From Coprothermobacteraceae bacterium (GTDB lineage: Bacteria; Coprothermobacterota; Coprothermobacteria; Coprothermobacterales; Coprothermobacteraceae), in NCBI GenBank assembly GCA_013178255.1, contig JABLWY010000002.1, forward strand, positions 1 to 64,000: DNA of 64,000 nucleotides. Direction: 5' to 3'. Positions 17,042 to 25,912 of the stretch are shown piece after piece. Positions within the stretch are counted from its first letter, which is position 1. Every line of letters starts with the position of its first letter. The translations under genes were made by a program, and so were the position numbers. The notes below the pieces were generated by a model. The model was not told the DNA's origin. It did not search any database and saw only the letters and a program-made list of their open reading frames with translations.

Positions 17042-17801
17042 GAAGAGACTTCAAGGTTTGAGGCGTTTCAACCTGATAATGGGGTTTCTGCACCTGTTTC
17101 AGGGCATTTTGATGATTGTGCTTAGCAATGATAAGACTTACCCTATTTACACAAACTTCTTGACTTTTGACAGGACGGCCCTTGCACTAAAGCCAAACCC
17201 ACAGCTCTTGTACGAGCTAAGGTTTGGGCCTGCAGTGGCGGCCTTCTTGTTGATTTCAGCGCTAGCTCACATGTACATTGCTACGGTAGGCTACAAGCAG
17301 TACGTAAGTCTATTGGAACGCAGGATGAATACCATAAGGTTCTACGAGTACGCTCTAAGTTCGTCCTTGATGATTGTTCTCATAGGTATGCTGGTGGGCG
17401 TGTGGGACATCGGTACGCTAATAGCGATGTTCGGTGTCAATGCCGCTATGAACTTGTTCGGTATCATGTTCGAGGTTCACAACCAATACACCGAGAGAAC
17501 TGATTGGACTGCGTTTATCTACGGGTGCTTTGCCGGCATAATACCGTGGGTAGTCATACTTACATACTTCTACGGCGCGCTCAATACAGCCGGTGCGAAA
17601 CCGCCTGCATTCGTTTATGCCATCATTCCCACCATCTTTGTGTTCTTCAACCTTTTTGCAGTGAACGCCTTCTTGCAGCACAAGAAGGTCGGGCCTTGGA
17701 AAGACTACTTGTTCGGAGAGAAGATGTACATAGTACTTAGTTTGCTTTCTAAGAGTGCTTTGGCATGGATGATATTTGCTGGTACGCTGGCGCCCGTCTA
17801 G
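17031..17801 (+). CDS. Heliorhodopsin
   Basis: This 256-residue, seven-helix protein has the heliorhodopsin hallmarks. The retinal Schiff-base lysine is in the last helix (LLSKSALAW, K241). The counterion glutamate in helix 3 is E106, in RFYEYALSSS. H80 lies in SALAHMY, a further histidine (H21) is in helix 1, and the conserved NAAMNLFG lies in helix 4. Heliorhodopsins bind retinal with an inverted membrane orientation (N-terminus inside); most are thought to be sensory or regulatory, not pumps. GGAGG lies 11 bases before the ATG. The gene sits between the 38-residue membrane peptide and a terminator. No retinal-synthesis gene is visible in the window. Confidence 0.92.
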   Translation: MYDEKRLQGLRRFNLIMGFLHLFQGILMIVLSNDKTYPIYTNFLTFDRTALALKPNPQLLYELRFGPAVAAFLLISALAHMYIATVGYKQYVSLLERRMNTIRFYEYALSSSLMIVLIGMLVGVWDIGTLIAMFGVNAAMNLFGIMFEVHNQYTERTDWTAFIYGCFAGIIPWVVILTYFYGALNTAGAKPPAFVYAIIPTIFVFFNLFAVNAFLQHKKVGPWKDYLFGEKMYIVLSLLSKSALAWMIFAGTLAPV

Positions 17802-17820
17802 GTCGCGCCAAACTTGCAGG

Positions 17821-17852
17821 AAGGGGCCACACAGGTGGCCCCTTCTTTCTTA
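17821..17852 (+). terminator. Intrinsic terminator after heliorhodopsin
   Basis: AAGGGGCCAC (17821-17830), loop ACAG, GTGGCCCCTT (17835-17844), then CTTTCTTA. It separates the convergent heliorhodopsin and pepT genes. The T-rich tail favours plus-strand termination. Confidence 0.85.
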
Positions 17853-19070
17853 TTGGGCAAGCAGCTTGACTATGTTAATCACTGTTTCAACTGCTTTGAT
17901 CATTGACTCAACCACAACGTATTCGTAAGGCCCGTGGTAGTTGTGGCCTCCTGCGAATATGTTTGGTGTAGGCAGCCCCATGTAGGTTAGTCTAGAACCA
18001 TCAGTACCTCCTCTTATGGGCTTTATTACAGGCTCCACGCCTGCTGCGACCATAGCTTTCTTGGCTAGTTCGATAATGTCCAAGCGATCTTTTAGTATCT
18101 CGTACATGTTGTAGTATTGGTCTTTGATCTCTATGTGGAACGTGCCTTCGCCCCACTTTTGGTTCATCCACTGAGTCAGGCCAAGCATAAACTCTTTACG
18201 CTTCTCAAACTTTGCCCGGTCGTGGTCGCGGATGATCCACGACATTTCTGCTTTGTCTACGCCCCCGTTGAAGTGGTAGACGTGGTAAAAGCCTTCATAG
18301 CCTTCGGTGTGCGCAGGTATTTGCGCCCTTGGCATCTGGGACAGGAAGTCGTGGGCCAATATAATAGCGTTCTTCATTTTGTTTTTTGCTTCGCCTGGAT
18401 GAATGCTCTTGCCGTGTACCACAATCTTGGCTTGCGCTGCGTTGAACGTTTCATAATTGAGCTCACCAAGTTCGCCACCATCCAACGTAAAGGCGAAGTC
18501 TGCACCAAACTTCTTTACGTCGAAATGATCCACGCCCCGACCGACTTCTTCGTCGGGGGTAAAGGCCACTTTGACAGCTCCGTGTTCTATTTCTGGATGC
18601 TCAACGAGGTATTCGATTGCGGTTACTATTTCGGCTATGCCAGCTTTGTCGTCGGCACCCAAGAGAGTGGTACCGTCAGTGGTTATCAATGTCTTTCCCA
18701 CGTAGTTTCTCAGGTGCGGAAACTCATCAGGGCTGAGCTCAAGGCCTGAGGGTAGCGTGATGAGCCCTCCGTCGTAGTTCTCGATTATCTGTGGTTTCAC
18801 GTTGTCGCCGGGGAACTCCGGACTGGTATCCATGTGGGCTATGAACCCTACCGTAGGTATGTTCCGCTCGGTGTTGGCCGGCAAGGTTGCTACCACATAA
18901 CCGTAGTCGTCCATATGTGCGTCCTCAAGGCCAAGGGACAGGAGTTCTTGTACTAAGTGCTTAGCGAGTTCCAATTGCTTTGCTGTACTGGGATACGTAG
19001 CAGACTCTTCGTCTGACCTAGTGTCAAAGGATACGTACCTTAGAAAACGCTCCACGAGTCGATCCTTCAT
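17850..19070 (-). CDS. pepT: Peptidase T (tripeptide aminopeptidase)
   Basis: A 406-residue M20-family peptidase with the two-zinc site: AHMDTSPE, LLGADDKAG, TPDEEVG, and the C-terminal GGHNYHG. RGGTDGSRL matches the PepT-specific loop. Peptidase T removes the N-terminal residue from tripeptides in the cytoplasm, which fits amino-acid fermentation. I chose the ATG at 19070, with GGGAG about nine bases ahead; an upstream in-frame start at 19103 would overlap the previous gene. It is the last gene of an operon with MFS, DUF2089 and DUF4097 proteins. Confidence 0.93.
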   Translation of the reverse strand: MKDRLVERFLRYVSFDTRSDEESATYPSTAKQLELAKHLVQELLSLGLEDAHMDDYGYVVATLPANTERNIPTVGFIAHMDTSPEFPGDNVKPQIIENYDGGLITLPSGLELSPDEFPHLRNYVGKTLITTDGTTLLGADDKAGIAEIVTAIEYLVEHPEIEHGAVKVAFTPDEEVGRGVDHFDVKKFGADFAFTLDGGELGELNYETFNAAQAKIVVHGKSIHPGEAKNKMKNAIILAHDFLSQMPRAQIPAHTEGYEGFYHVYHFNGGVDKAEMSWIIRDHDRAKFEKRKEFMLGLTQWMNQKWGEGTFHIEIKDQYYNMYEILKDRLDIIELAKKAMVAAGVEPVIKPIRGGTDGSRLTYMGLPTPNIFAGGHNYHGPYEYVVVESMIKAVETVINIVKLLAQ

Positions 19071-19099
19071 CGAATCAGCTCCCTTCAAAATGCAATCAG

Positions 19100-20041
19100 T
19101 CACTTAATATGATGCAGCAGTTTCTCAATTTCTGCTTCGCTGTATCCAAGGACGGCCAAGAGCTCACGAGCTTGTTCCTTGGTTATACGCTCAGCTTGAA
19201 GTAGCTCGACGATAGCTTGTGCTTTGGGATCGAAGTCCTGCTGATTCTGCGACTCTATGTTCACCAATCCGCTGACCGTAGAAACTTTGATTAGGGCCGT
19301 GGGATTAGGCGTGCTGCTCCAACTGCCTTGGGATCCCTTGAAGCGTTGCCCTCCTACGCGCACAGTGCCGGTTAGGCTAGAATACTCTACGCGGCAAGGT
19401 GGAAGCGAAGGCGATTTAACTGCTACGTCACCAGACACTGTTTTCAACTCGAGGAGCTTGAAACGCGGTTCAGCAAAGTTGATCCTTATATCACCTGCCA
19501 CAGTTTCGAAAGCCCCATTGGTGAAAGAGACCTTCTCAGCAATTACATCACCACTGACGGTGGACACCCGCAATGTTGAGTTTACGGTTACCTCCGTAAC
19601 CGACACGTCACCTGCAGCACTCTTAGCGACAACAGAATCAGCTTGGACACGTGTGAGTACTATGTCACCACTCACGGTAGAACTAGAGGAAGCACCTTGG
19701 CATCTTATGCCCGCAGCGCTGATGTCTCCACCAACAGCGGAAAAGCTCACAGAATCCACAGATGGAATCGAAATGGTTGCGCTCAATACTTTTGGTTCTC
19801 GTCGAGGCTTTAAGAGGAGGACTTTGGGAATATCCCAGTACTCGAGCTCAACTTCTATCTCCTCATCTGTTCTCCTGATCTTGGGAGCATAACCTTGGAT
19901 TTTGTCTTCATCACCTTCTAGTTCTACTTCGATAAGCAATTGTTGGGTGTCGTTGCTAGATATCTTCAGGTCGGCAGAAATGGCTGAAATAGCCAGTCTT
20001 TTCTCGGCCACAGTAAAGGCGAACGTCTTACGTACTTTCAT
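19100..20041 (-). CDS. DUF4097-family beta-helix protein
   Basis: A 313-residue protein whose middle carries repeated VSGDI/VxGDI units about 20-25 residues apart, typical of the DUF4097 beta-helix family. The last 45 residues form a helical SHOCT-like tail with EQARELL. Such proteins (YvlB-like) are often linked to cell-envelope stress. No signal peptide is seen. The ATG overlaps the end of the DUF2089 gene by 14 bases, the usual pairing. Confidence 0.75.
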   Translation of the reverse strand: MKVRKTFAFTVAEKRLAISAISADLKISSNDTQQLLIEVELEGDEDKIQGYAPKIRRTDEEIEVELEYWDIPKVLLLKPRREPKVLSATISIPSVDSVSFSAVGGDISAAGIRCQGASSSSTVSGDIVLTRVQADSVVAKSAAGDVSVTEVTVNSTLRVSTVSGDVIAEKVSFTNGAFETVAGDIRINFAEPRFKLLELKTVSGDVAVKSPSLPPCRVEYSSLTGTVRVGGQRFKGSQGSWSSTPNPTALIKVSTVSGLVNIESQNQQDFDPKAQAIVELLQAERITKEQARELLAVLGYSEAEIEKLLHHIK

Positions 20042-20393
20042 GGCGCTTCATCTCCTTCAGGAGGTGGATTGCCGTTTGTGGGTCCAATTCCCCTCGCTTC
20101 AACTGTTCGATCACGTCCCAATCGGTGGGTTGCTCTTCTGTGTCGTATCCCAGTGTCCTTAGTATGTCGTCGAGCCGGCTCCTAACGGTGGGATAGGACA
20201 GGTTTAGCTCACGTTGGACTTCAGCTAAGTTGCCCCTTTTCTTGAGAAATAGCTTGACGAACGCTAATTGTTCGCTACTTAGGCGCATTAGCTCGTCCTG
20301 CTCGAAGTCGCCGGTGATGCCTGTGCCGCAGTTTGGGCACCTTAGTGCTGTTATATGGAGTTTTCCGCCGCAGTTTGGACACTTGTTTATCAC
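20028..20393 (-). CDS. DUF2089-family zinc-ribbon / HTH regulator
   Basis: A 121-residue protein with an N-terminal zinc ribbon (CPNCGG then CPNCG, about 5-22) and a helix-turn-helix (LAEVQRELNLSYPTVRSRLD). This matches DUF2089 regulators, which commonly accompany DUF4097 genes and probably control them. The GTG start has GGGGGTGA just ahead. It starts 12 bases after the MFS stop. Confidence 0.85.
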   Translation of the reverse strand: MINKCPNCGGKLHITALRCPNCGTGITGDFEQDELMRLSSEQLAFVKLFLKKRGNLAEVQRELNLSYPTVRSRLDDILRTLGYDTEEQPTDWDVIEQLKRGELDPQTAIHLLKEMKRHEST

Positions 20394-20405
20394 GGTTTCA
20401 CCCCC

Positions 20406-21752
20406 TTATGGTTCTACCGGCGGATGCGCCGGTTCAGTTGTTTCGGCTTGCACCGGGACGGTCGTAACTGGTGATGCAAGGTCTTCAACGTGAAGTAGAG
20501 TGGTGTTAGTCAGGGACCATGCTATCACAAACAAAGATAGGACACCTCCAGCAGCGATGAGGAAGCCGATGGCTCCTGCTTTTCCGTATCCTGTGATCAA
20601 AGTAAGGACGTTGTTTTTAGAGAACACTGGTGTAAGTACGTAGTCGACTATGGGGCCGCTGAGGAACATAGGTATGGCGCTCAGTGCTTGTGCGATGAAC
20701 CTGCGCGCAGAGAATACGCGCCCCTGAAGTTCAATGGGAACGATGCTCTGCCATATGGCTTGGCTGTGAGAGTTGGCCAAAACACTCCCAAAGGATATCA
20801 GGATGGCCATGGGGCACATTATCAGAATTGATCTCGCAACGCCCTGCACTGCTATGGCGGCGGCACTGATTGCAATTCCAGCCAACAAGCCGTACACTTT
20901 GCGTCCTGGAACCGACCAAACAGACAGGAGGATACCGCCTAGTAGGCCACCGATTCCAAAGAACGATTGTACAGTGCCTAGTGCAACGGGGTTGCTATTG
21001 GTCCGAGCTAGGATGTAAGGGGCAAATAGCGTATTCCCAAACCCATCGAAGAAATTGGTTAGTAAGAACACCGTCAAAAGGAGAAGCAGAGGTTTTCGCT
21101 GGCGTATGTAACGGAAACCGAAGGTCAAGTCGCTTTTGAAGCGGTTCCACTCGAATGCGGTTTCGTGCTTGCTTCGTGTGTCAGGTATGTGTATCCACAT
21201 TACTACCAGGATCGCCAGCACGAAAGTCACAACGTCAATGGTCATTACGCCTTCTAGGCCAATTACTTTAAGCAGCGTGCCAGCAAGTATTGGGGCTACC
21301 AAGGCAGGAGCTGCTTCGCTGATGCTAAACAATGCGTTGGCGCGAGCATACTCCTCCTTCTTGAGCATGGCCGACATGGCGACAGAGTATGCCGGAAACT
21401 GAAAAGCACTGAATATACCGTTTATCAGCGACATAACGTAGAGGTAGCTGAGGGACAAGCTGTTGGTCACGTACAGCGCCAAAGCAATTAGCGTCAAGAT
21501 TCCTGACGCCAAATCAGGTAGGATGATCGACAACTTTCTAGGCCAGCGATCGACGAGGCTCCCTGCCAGCAGCGTGAACGTGACCGACGCCCCGAAGAAT
21601 AACACGTTCATAATGCTGAACGGGGTAGCCATGCCGTACTTGTCCCACACCCAGAAGGACAAGGCGAGCTGAGTCATAGCTGTTCCCGAGATCGAAATCA
21701 GTTGGCCCAATGCCATGAAAGTAAACCCTTTGAATCCCGATGGTCGATTCAT
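20406..21752 (-). CDS. MFS transporter (MFS_3 / EntS-like)
   Basis: A 448-residue protein with about 12 membrane helices and the MFS loop GSLVDRWPRK between helices 2 and 3. The layout suits the drug/siderophore exporter group. The substrate is unknown. GGAGGCGG lies just before the ATG. The upstream promoter is TTGACA-N17-TAAACT. The gene leads an operon with the DUF2089, DUF4097 and pepT genes, so it may export peptides or envelope-active compounds (inference). Confidence 0.85.
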   Translation of the reverse strand: MNRPSGFKGFTFMALGQLISISGTAMTQLALSFWVWDKYGMATPFSIMNVLFFGASVTFTLLAGSLVDRWPRKLSIILPDLASGILTLIALALYVTNSLSLSYLYVMSLINGIFSAFQFPAYSVAMSAMLKKEEYARANALFSISEAAPALVAPILAGTLLKVIGLEGVMTIDVVTFVLAILVVMWIHIPDTRSKHETAFEWNRFKSDLTFGFRYIRQRKPLLLLLTVFLLTNFFDGFGNTLFAPYILARTNSNPVALGTVQSFFGIGGLLGGILLSVWSVPGRKVYGLLAGIAISAAAIAVQGVARSILIMCPMAILISFGSVLANSHSQAIWQSIVPIELQGRVFSARRFIAQALSAIPMFLSGPIVDYVLTPVFSKNNVLTLITGYGKAGAIGFLIAAGGVLSLFVIAWSLTNTTLLHVEDLASPVTTVPVQAETTEPAHPPVEP

Positions 21753-21782
21753 TGCACCGCCTCCTTAAAATCCATCACCCAC

Positions 21783-21811
21783 AGTTTAACAAAAACGAAA
21801 CTCAATGTCAA
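21783..21811 (-). promoter_or_regulatory. Strong promoter for the MFS-DUF2089-DUF4097-pepT operon
   Basis: On the minus strand, TTGACA (21811-21806), a 17-base spacer, and TAAACT (21788-21783). It lies about 30 bases before the MFS start codon. Confidence 0.85.
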
Positions 21812-21940
21812 TATCATTAAAGCAACCTCTGATAATCCGTGAACCTGCTGCTGATGTTCCTATTCAGTTCGGAAGTTCAGAAAGTAAGCATCTAAAGTGA
21901 GTCTCTACTACTCGCCGCGTCTAACAAAGAGTTGAGCGCA

Positions 21941-21946
21941 TATAAT
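21941..21946 (+). promoter_or_regulatory. Putative -10 box before the NhaC-like antiporter
   Basis: TATAAT on the plus strand, 34 bases before the GTG start. No good -35 partner is seen. Confidence 0.45.
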
Positions 21947-21980
21947 TACTCACATAACCTGGTGTAGGGAGGTGGGGGTC

Positions 21981-23624
21981 GTGCGTGGAAGGAAGTGGTT
22001 AACGTATTTTGTAATTCTAGCCATTGTACTTGTCATTCCAACTGTCGTTCTAGCTGCTGAAGAACAGGCAAGCCCGAACTTCGGAGTCTGGTCGTTGTTG
22101 CCTCCTGTGTTAGCCATCTTGCTGGCCTTCGTAACTCGACAGGTAGTGCTTTCCTTGTTCATTGGAGCTTGGGTGGGTGTGACTATGTTGGACGGTGGCA
22201 ACGTGTTCAAGGCGTTCTTGGATACCCTAAGCAAATACCTAGTCGGTGCACTCACGGATAGCTTCCATGCTGGCATTTTGATTTTCCTCATGGTGCTGGG
22301 TTCAGTAGTCGGCATCATTGGGCGTATGGGCGGTACTAAGGCTCTAGCAGAGTCCATTGCCAAGCTGGCAAAAAACGAAAGGCTGGCACAAGTTGCGGCT
22401 TGGTTGTTGGGCATCTTTGTTTTCTTTGATGACTATGCCAATGCTGTGGTAGTCGGTCCCACTATGAGGCCGCTTTTCGACAAATACAAGATTAGTCGCG
22501 AGAAGTTGGCCTTCATAGTGGACGCGACGGCAGCACCCATCACGGGCATTGCCATTATCTCTACATGGATTGGGTACGAGTTATCCCTGATCAAGGACGC
22601 TTATTCTGAGTTGGGTTTACAAGTCTCTGCTTACAGCGTCTTCTGGTCTAGCATTCCGTACCGGTATTATGAACTGCTAATGCTCCTCATGGTCGGACTG
22701 CTCGCATTCATGGGCAGGGATTTCGGACCCATGTGGAGGGCAGAGTATAGGGCCAGAAGCACAGGTAAGGTCCTAGATGATGATGCAAGGCCTATTGCGG
22801 CAAATATAAAAATGGAGCAAGTCTACAAGGGGGAGAAAACAGCCAAAGCTTACAATGCCCTAATCCCCATTCTGCTCCTCATAGTCTCGTCGCTAGCAGC
22901 CCTTTGGTACAACGGTGGAGGCCCGTCACTACCCTTTACCTTTGAAGGCATTCGAGAAGCGTTTAGCAATGCTGATTCTTCGGTGGCTATATTGTGGGCT
23001 ACGGTGTTCACTGTCATAGTCACAGGGGTGATGGCAATGTCTCAGCGCTTGCTAGACTTGCAGGATACTATGGATGCTTTCATCGAAGGTGCGGCATCAA
23101 TGGTTCCTGCTTTGATGATTCTGACGCTGGCTTGGACGATCTCAGGCGTTGTTAACGACTTGGGAACAGCTCATTACTTGGTGGGAGTTCTGTCAGAGAC
23201 TCTGCCTGCTTACGCTCTTGCTCCGTTAGTGCTCTTGGTTGCTTCTCTTGTGAGCTTCGCCACAGGGACCAGCTGGGGCACCATGGCTTTGGTAATGCCA
23301 CTTGCCATTCCGTTAGCGTATCACATTGACCCTAACGTGATGCTACCCGTGGTTGGCAGCGTGCTTGCTGGGGCGATTTTTGGTGATCACTGTTCACCTA
23401 TTTCTGACACTACCATAATGGCCTCCATGTCTTCGGCTTGTGACCACATAGCGCACGTGAAAACGCAGTTGCCCTACGCTTTGACCATCGACGGTATAAG
23501 CTTGGTCTTGTATTTCTTAGCGGGATTGATTACCGGATGGTGGCTACAGCTGGCTTTAGGCGTGCTGGCAGTGTTTGCAGTGGTGAGGTTCATAGGTAAG
23601 CCCTTGCCACCTGCTGAGCAATAA
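21981..23624 (+). CDS. NhaC-family Na+/H+ antiporter
   Basis: A 547-residue integral membrane protein with about 12-13 helices. Family signatures include FVFFDDYANAVVVGPTMRP, the intramembrane DATAAPITGIA, the FATGTSWGTMA segment and GDHCSPISDTT near the end. NhaC-type proteins swap external protons for internal sodium, or related organic ions. GTG at 21981 is preferred over GTG at 21972 because the GGGAGG site sits just upstream of the former. The N-terminal region may be a cleavable signal (VVLAA). A terminator follows. Confidence 0.88.
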   Translation: MRGRKWLTYFVILAIVLVIPTVVLAAEEQASPNFGVWSLLPPVLAILLAFVTRQVVLSLFIGAWVGVTMLDGGNVFKAFLDTLSKYLVGALTDSFHAGILIFLMVLGSVVGIIGRMGGTKALAESIAKLAKNERLAQVAAWLLGIFVFFDDYANAVVVGPTMRPLFDKYKISREKLAFIVDATAAPITGIAIISTWIGYELSLIKDAYSELGLQVSAYSVFWSSIPYRYYELLMLLMVGLLAFMGRDFGPMWRAEYRARSTGKVLDDDARPIAANIKMEQVYKGEKTAKAYNALIPILLLIVSSLAALWYNGGGPSLPFTFEGIREAFSNADSSVAILWATVFTVIVTGVMAMSQRLLDLQDTMDAFIEGAASMVPALMILTLAWTISGVVNDLGTAHYLVGVLSETLPAYALAPLVLLVASLVSFATGTSWGTMALVMPLAIPLAYHIDPNVMLPVVGSVLAGAIFGDHCSPISDTTIMASMSSACDHIAHVKTQLPYALTIDGISLVLYFLAGLITGWWLQLALGVLAVFAVVRFIGKPLPPAEQ

Positions 23625-23627
23625 GAC

Positions 23628-23657
23628 GTGGGGGCCTAGTGCCCCCACTGGTTTTTG
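23628..23657 (+). terminator. Intrinsic terminator after the antiporter gene
   Basis: GTGGGGGC (23628-23635) pairs with GCCCCCAC (23641-23648) across a 5-base loop, followed by TGGTTTTTG. Confidence 0.85.
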
Positions 23658-23668
23658 GGCCTTAGTCC

Positions 23669-23698
23669 TTGGTTGGTGGACAAGTTCTAACATAGAAT
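23669..23698 (+). promoter_or_regulatory. Promoter for comB, leaderless type
   Basis: TTGGTT (23669-23674), 18-base spacer, TAGAAT (23693-23698). The ATG of comB is only six bases after the -10 box. Confidence 0.6.
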
Positions 23699-23704
23699 GA
23701 AGGT

Positions 23705-24430
23705 ATGAGGGTTAGCGTAATAACATCAGTCTCTGAAAACCTCCCCGAAGGGAGTTTCGTTTGGATTGCGTTAGATGTGATCAGGGCAACGACCACCATG
23801 ATTACGTTTCTTGCTAGCGGCGGCAGGTCCATTTACGTAACAGACGACATAGCCGAAGCAATACGGATGAAAGAACATGACCCATCGCTGTTGCTCATCG
23901 GTGAGCGAAATGGTTTAAAGATAGAGGGTTTTGACTTTGACAACTCGCCTACCGAAGTCTTAGCCAACCTACCTTCGGTGAAAGACCGTCGGGCCGTAAT
24001 GACCACCACTAACGGCACGCGACTGATCAAAAAACTTAATGGGTCAGTAGGCCCCGTTTTAGTCGGTGCGCTTGTGAACATGAGTGCGGTAGTGGAGAAA
24101 GCATATGTCGAAGCGTCGAAGCTTGGACTAGAGGGCGTTGGTATAGCCTGCGCCGGCAAAGATGGGCGTTTGGTAGCCGATGATTTGTACTGTGCAGGTT
24201 TGATAGTCCGTAAGTTGAAAGAGTTTTCAGCTGGTGTGGAGCTGGATGACGCGGCCAAAGTAGCCGAGGCGGCGGCTGGTGAGTGGCAGAACGCTCTGCA
24301 GGTTCTCGTGGGTTCTGAGAGCGGCCGCAACATCCTGCGCTACGGCAAAGTCAAGGACATTGAGTTCTGCGCACAATTGGACGCTGCGGCGCTTGTCCCT
24401 ACGGTTGCTAGTTCTTGGGTGACCGCCTGA
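23705..24430 (+). CDS. 2-phosphosulfolactate phosphatase family protein (ComB-like)
   Basis: A 241-residue protein matching the ComB family: ALDVIRATTTM, NSPTEV, TTNGTR, the GIACAGKDG segment, and DDLYCAGL. In coenzyme M makers this is a magnesium-dependent phosphatase acting on 2-phosphosulfolactate. Homologues are widespread in bacteria without coenzyme M, where the substrate is unclear; no other coenzyme M gene is seen here. The start codon lies six bases after a TAGAAT box. It is convergent with the radical SAM gene. Confidence 0.85.
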   Translation: MRVSVITSVSENLPEGSFVWIALDVIRATTTMITFLASGGRSIYVTDDIAEAIRMKEHDPSLLLIGERNGLKIEGFDFDNSPTEVLANLPSVKDRRAVMTTTNGTRLIKKLNGSVGPVLVGALVNMSAVVEKAYVEASKLGLEGVGIACAGKDGRLVADDLYCAGLIVRKLKEFSAGVELDDAAKVAEAAAGEWQNALQVLVGSESGRNILRYGKVKDIEFCAQLDAAALVPTVASSWVTA

Positions 24431-25870
24431 TTACGAAGCTTTTGCCTCGTTAGTGTCTTCTTGCAGTTTTCTCTTGTGCTCTTCCCTTTCTCTGCAAAGC
24501 TTCTGAACGTAGGCCGCGATGACATCGTTGGTAAGGAATAGTTCTTTCCATATGGGGTCAAAGGTGGACCTAACTTCTACACTGTATTTATCTAAGAAGC
24601 TGGCTATGTGGCTATCAGTCAAGACTACATCGGCGCCGTCGTGAGTAGGCCTTGGCTTTGCAATGGACACAATTTCCCTAAGCTTTGAAGGCTGGTCAAT
24701 AATCTGGCATGGTAGGAGCAGATTGTCGTTGAAGGGCTGATTGGCCCTAATGAGCTGGAAGAAGTAGCTGTTAAGAGCCTCTTTTAAAGGCTTGTCCTTT
24801 ATGTTGTCCACGGCGAAGTGGACGAAGATGCATGGTTCCACATCGCCCTTGTTATTGATGTGGATATAGCGACGACCGCCGGCTATACAACCTCCTACGT
24901 ATGGCGCGTCACCCCAGAAGTCCATCATGAAGATTGGTTTCTCTTTACGCACCCTGTGTACAGTTTCGAAGAGGTGCTTTCTTTGCTCAGCAGTTGGCAT
25001 CAATTCCACCGCCGGATCTTTGCCTACTGGCATGAACAAGAAGTACCACCCAAACAAGGCCCCCTTATCTATGAGGAAGTCGAAGAACGCGTCAGAGGTA
25101 ACGGTGTACGCATTTTGTCTGGTATAGGTGATGGATACGCCAAAAGGCACTCCATTCGTGCGCAAAGTGTCCATAGCTTGAATGATGCGTTGGTACGAAC
25201 CGGGTCCGCGGCGTTGATCGGTTTCCGTTTGCCACCCTTCAATGGAGATGACGGGTATGATGTTACCTGATTCCTTCAGCTCCTTTACTATCTTGTCGTC
25301 ACTCAGCAATGTAGCGTTGGTAAATACTTGAAAGACTGCATCAGAGTGTTTCTTGGTTACTTCGAAGAGATGCTCGTAAACAAACGGTTCACCACCTAGG
25401 ATGGTGTACAGGTACGTGCCAAGTTCTTTGCCTTGATCTATGATGCTGTCAAAGAGCTGGGGCGGCATGTCGTCTTCTCGAGTGTACTTGCCAGCGTAGC
25501 AGCCTATGCAGGACAGATTGCAGCGCATAGTTGGGCTTATCAGAATGGTGAATGGGCCAGGCACGCCTATCTCCTTTTCAACTTCGATCTGCTTCTGGAC
25601 GCCTAGGGCAATTTGATTGATGAAGAAGTTGTAGGTTAGACGTTCAAGGAAAACAGGATCGATGTTCTTAAGCACTCTGATTAGTAAATCGTGATAAACA
25701 CCGTTCTCTACTTGATGTCTGACGGCCTCAATGGAGGGCCGATATCTGTCAGGGAAAAGAGATTTGGCGGTGTCCAAGATCTTGGGGATGTTCTTCTCGG
25801 GATTTCTTCTTGCATACCTCAGCGCTTGCTTGAGCGCGGCACCTACCATTGCACTCTTAAGATTCAACAC
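24431..25870 (-). CDS. Radical SAM / SPASM protein
   Basis: A 479-residue protein. Near residue 115 is the radical SAM cluster motif CNLSCIGC (CxxxCxxC), followed by the GGEPF SAM-binding motif. A C-terminal SPASM-like segment, GGCIAGGRR ... GDVEPCIF, suggests an auxiliary iron-sulfur cluster. Such enzymes modify peptides or cofactors; no precursor peptide is visible next to it. GTG at 25870 is chosen because GGAGGTG lies just upstream; a GTG at 25876 overlaps that site. A 35-base inverted repeat lies in the upstream region. Confidence 0.82.
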   Translation of the reverse strand: MLNLKSAMVGAALKQALRYARRNPEKNIPKILDTAKSLFPDRYRPSIEAVRHQVENGVYHDLLIRVLKNIDPVFLERLTYNFFINQIALGVQKQIEVEKEIGVPGPFTILISPTMRCNLSCIGCYAGKYTREDDMPPQLFDSIIDQGKELGTYLYTILGGEPFVYEHLFEVTKKHSDAVFQVFTNATLLSDDKIVKELKESGNIIPVISIEGWQTETDQRRGPGSYQRIIQAMDTLRTNGVPFGVSITYTRQNAYTVTSDAFFDFLIDKGALFGWYFLFMPVGKDPAVELMPTAEQRKHLFETVHRVRKEKPIFMMDFWGDAPYVGGCIAGGRRYIHINNKGDVEPCIFVHFAVDNIKDKPLKEALNSYFFQLIRANQPFNDNLLLPCQIIDQPSKLREIVSIAKPRPTHDGADVVLTDSHIASFLDKYSVEVRSTFDPIWKELFLTNDVIAAYVQKLCREREEHKRKLQEDTNEAKAS

Positions 25871-25912
25871 AATCACCTCCTATTAGCAGGTCCTTGTGCA
25901 GGGCCTTTCAAA

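Noticed and set aside
18117-18749. A 210-codon open frame opposite pepT
   Set aside because: It is antisense to conserved active-site codons, and its product has no recognisable fold.
19257-19892. A 211-codon open frame opposite the DUF4097 gene
   Set aside because: Low-complexity repeat codons on the other strand keep the frame open; no start signal.
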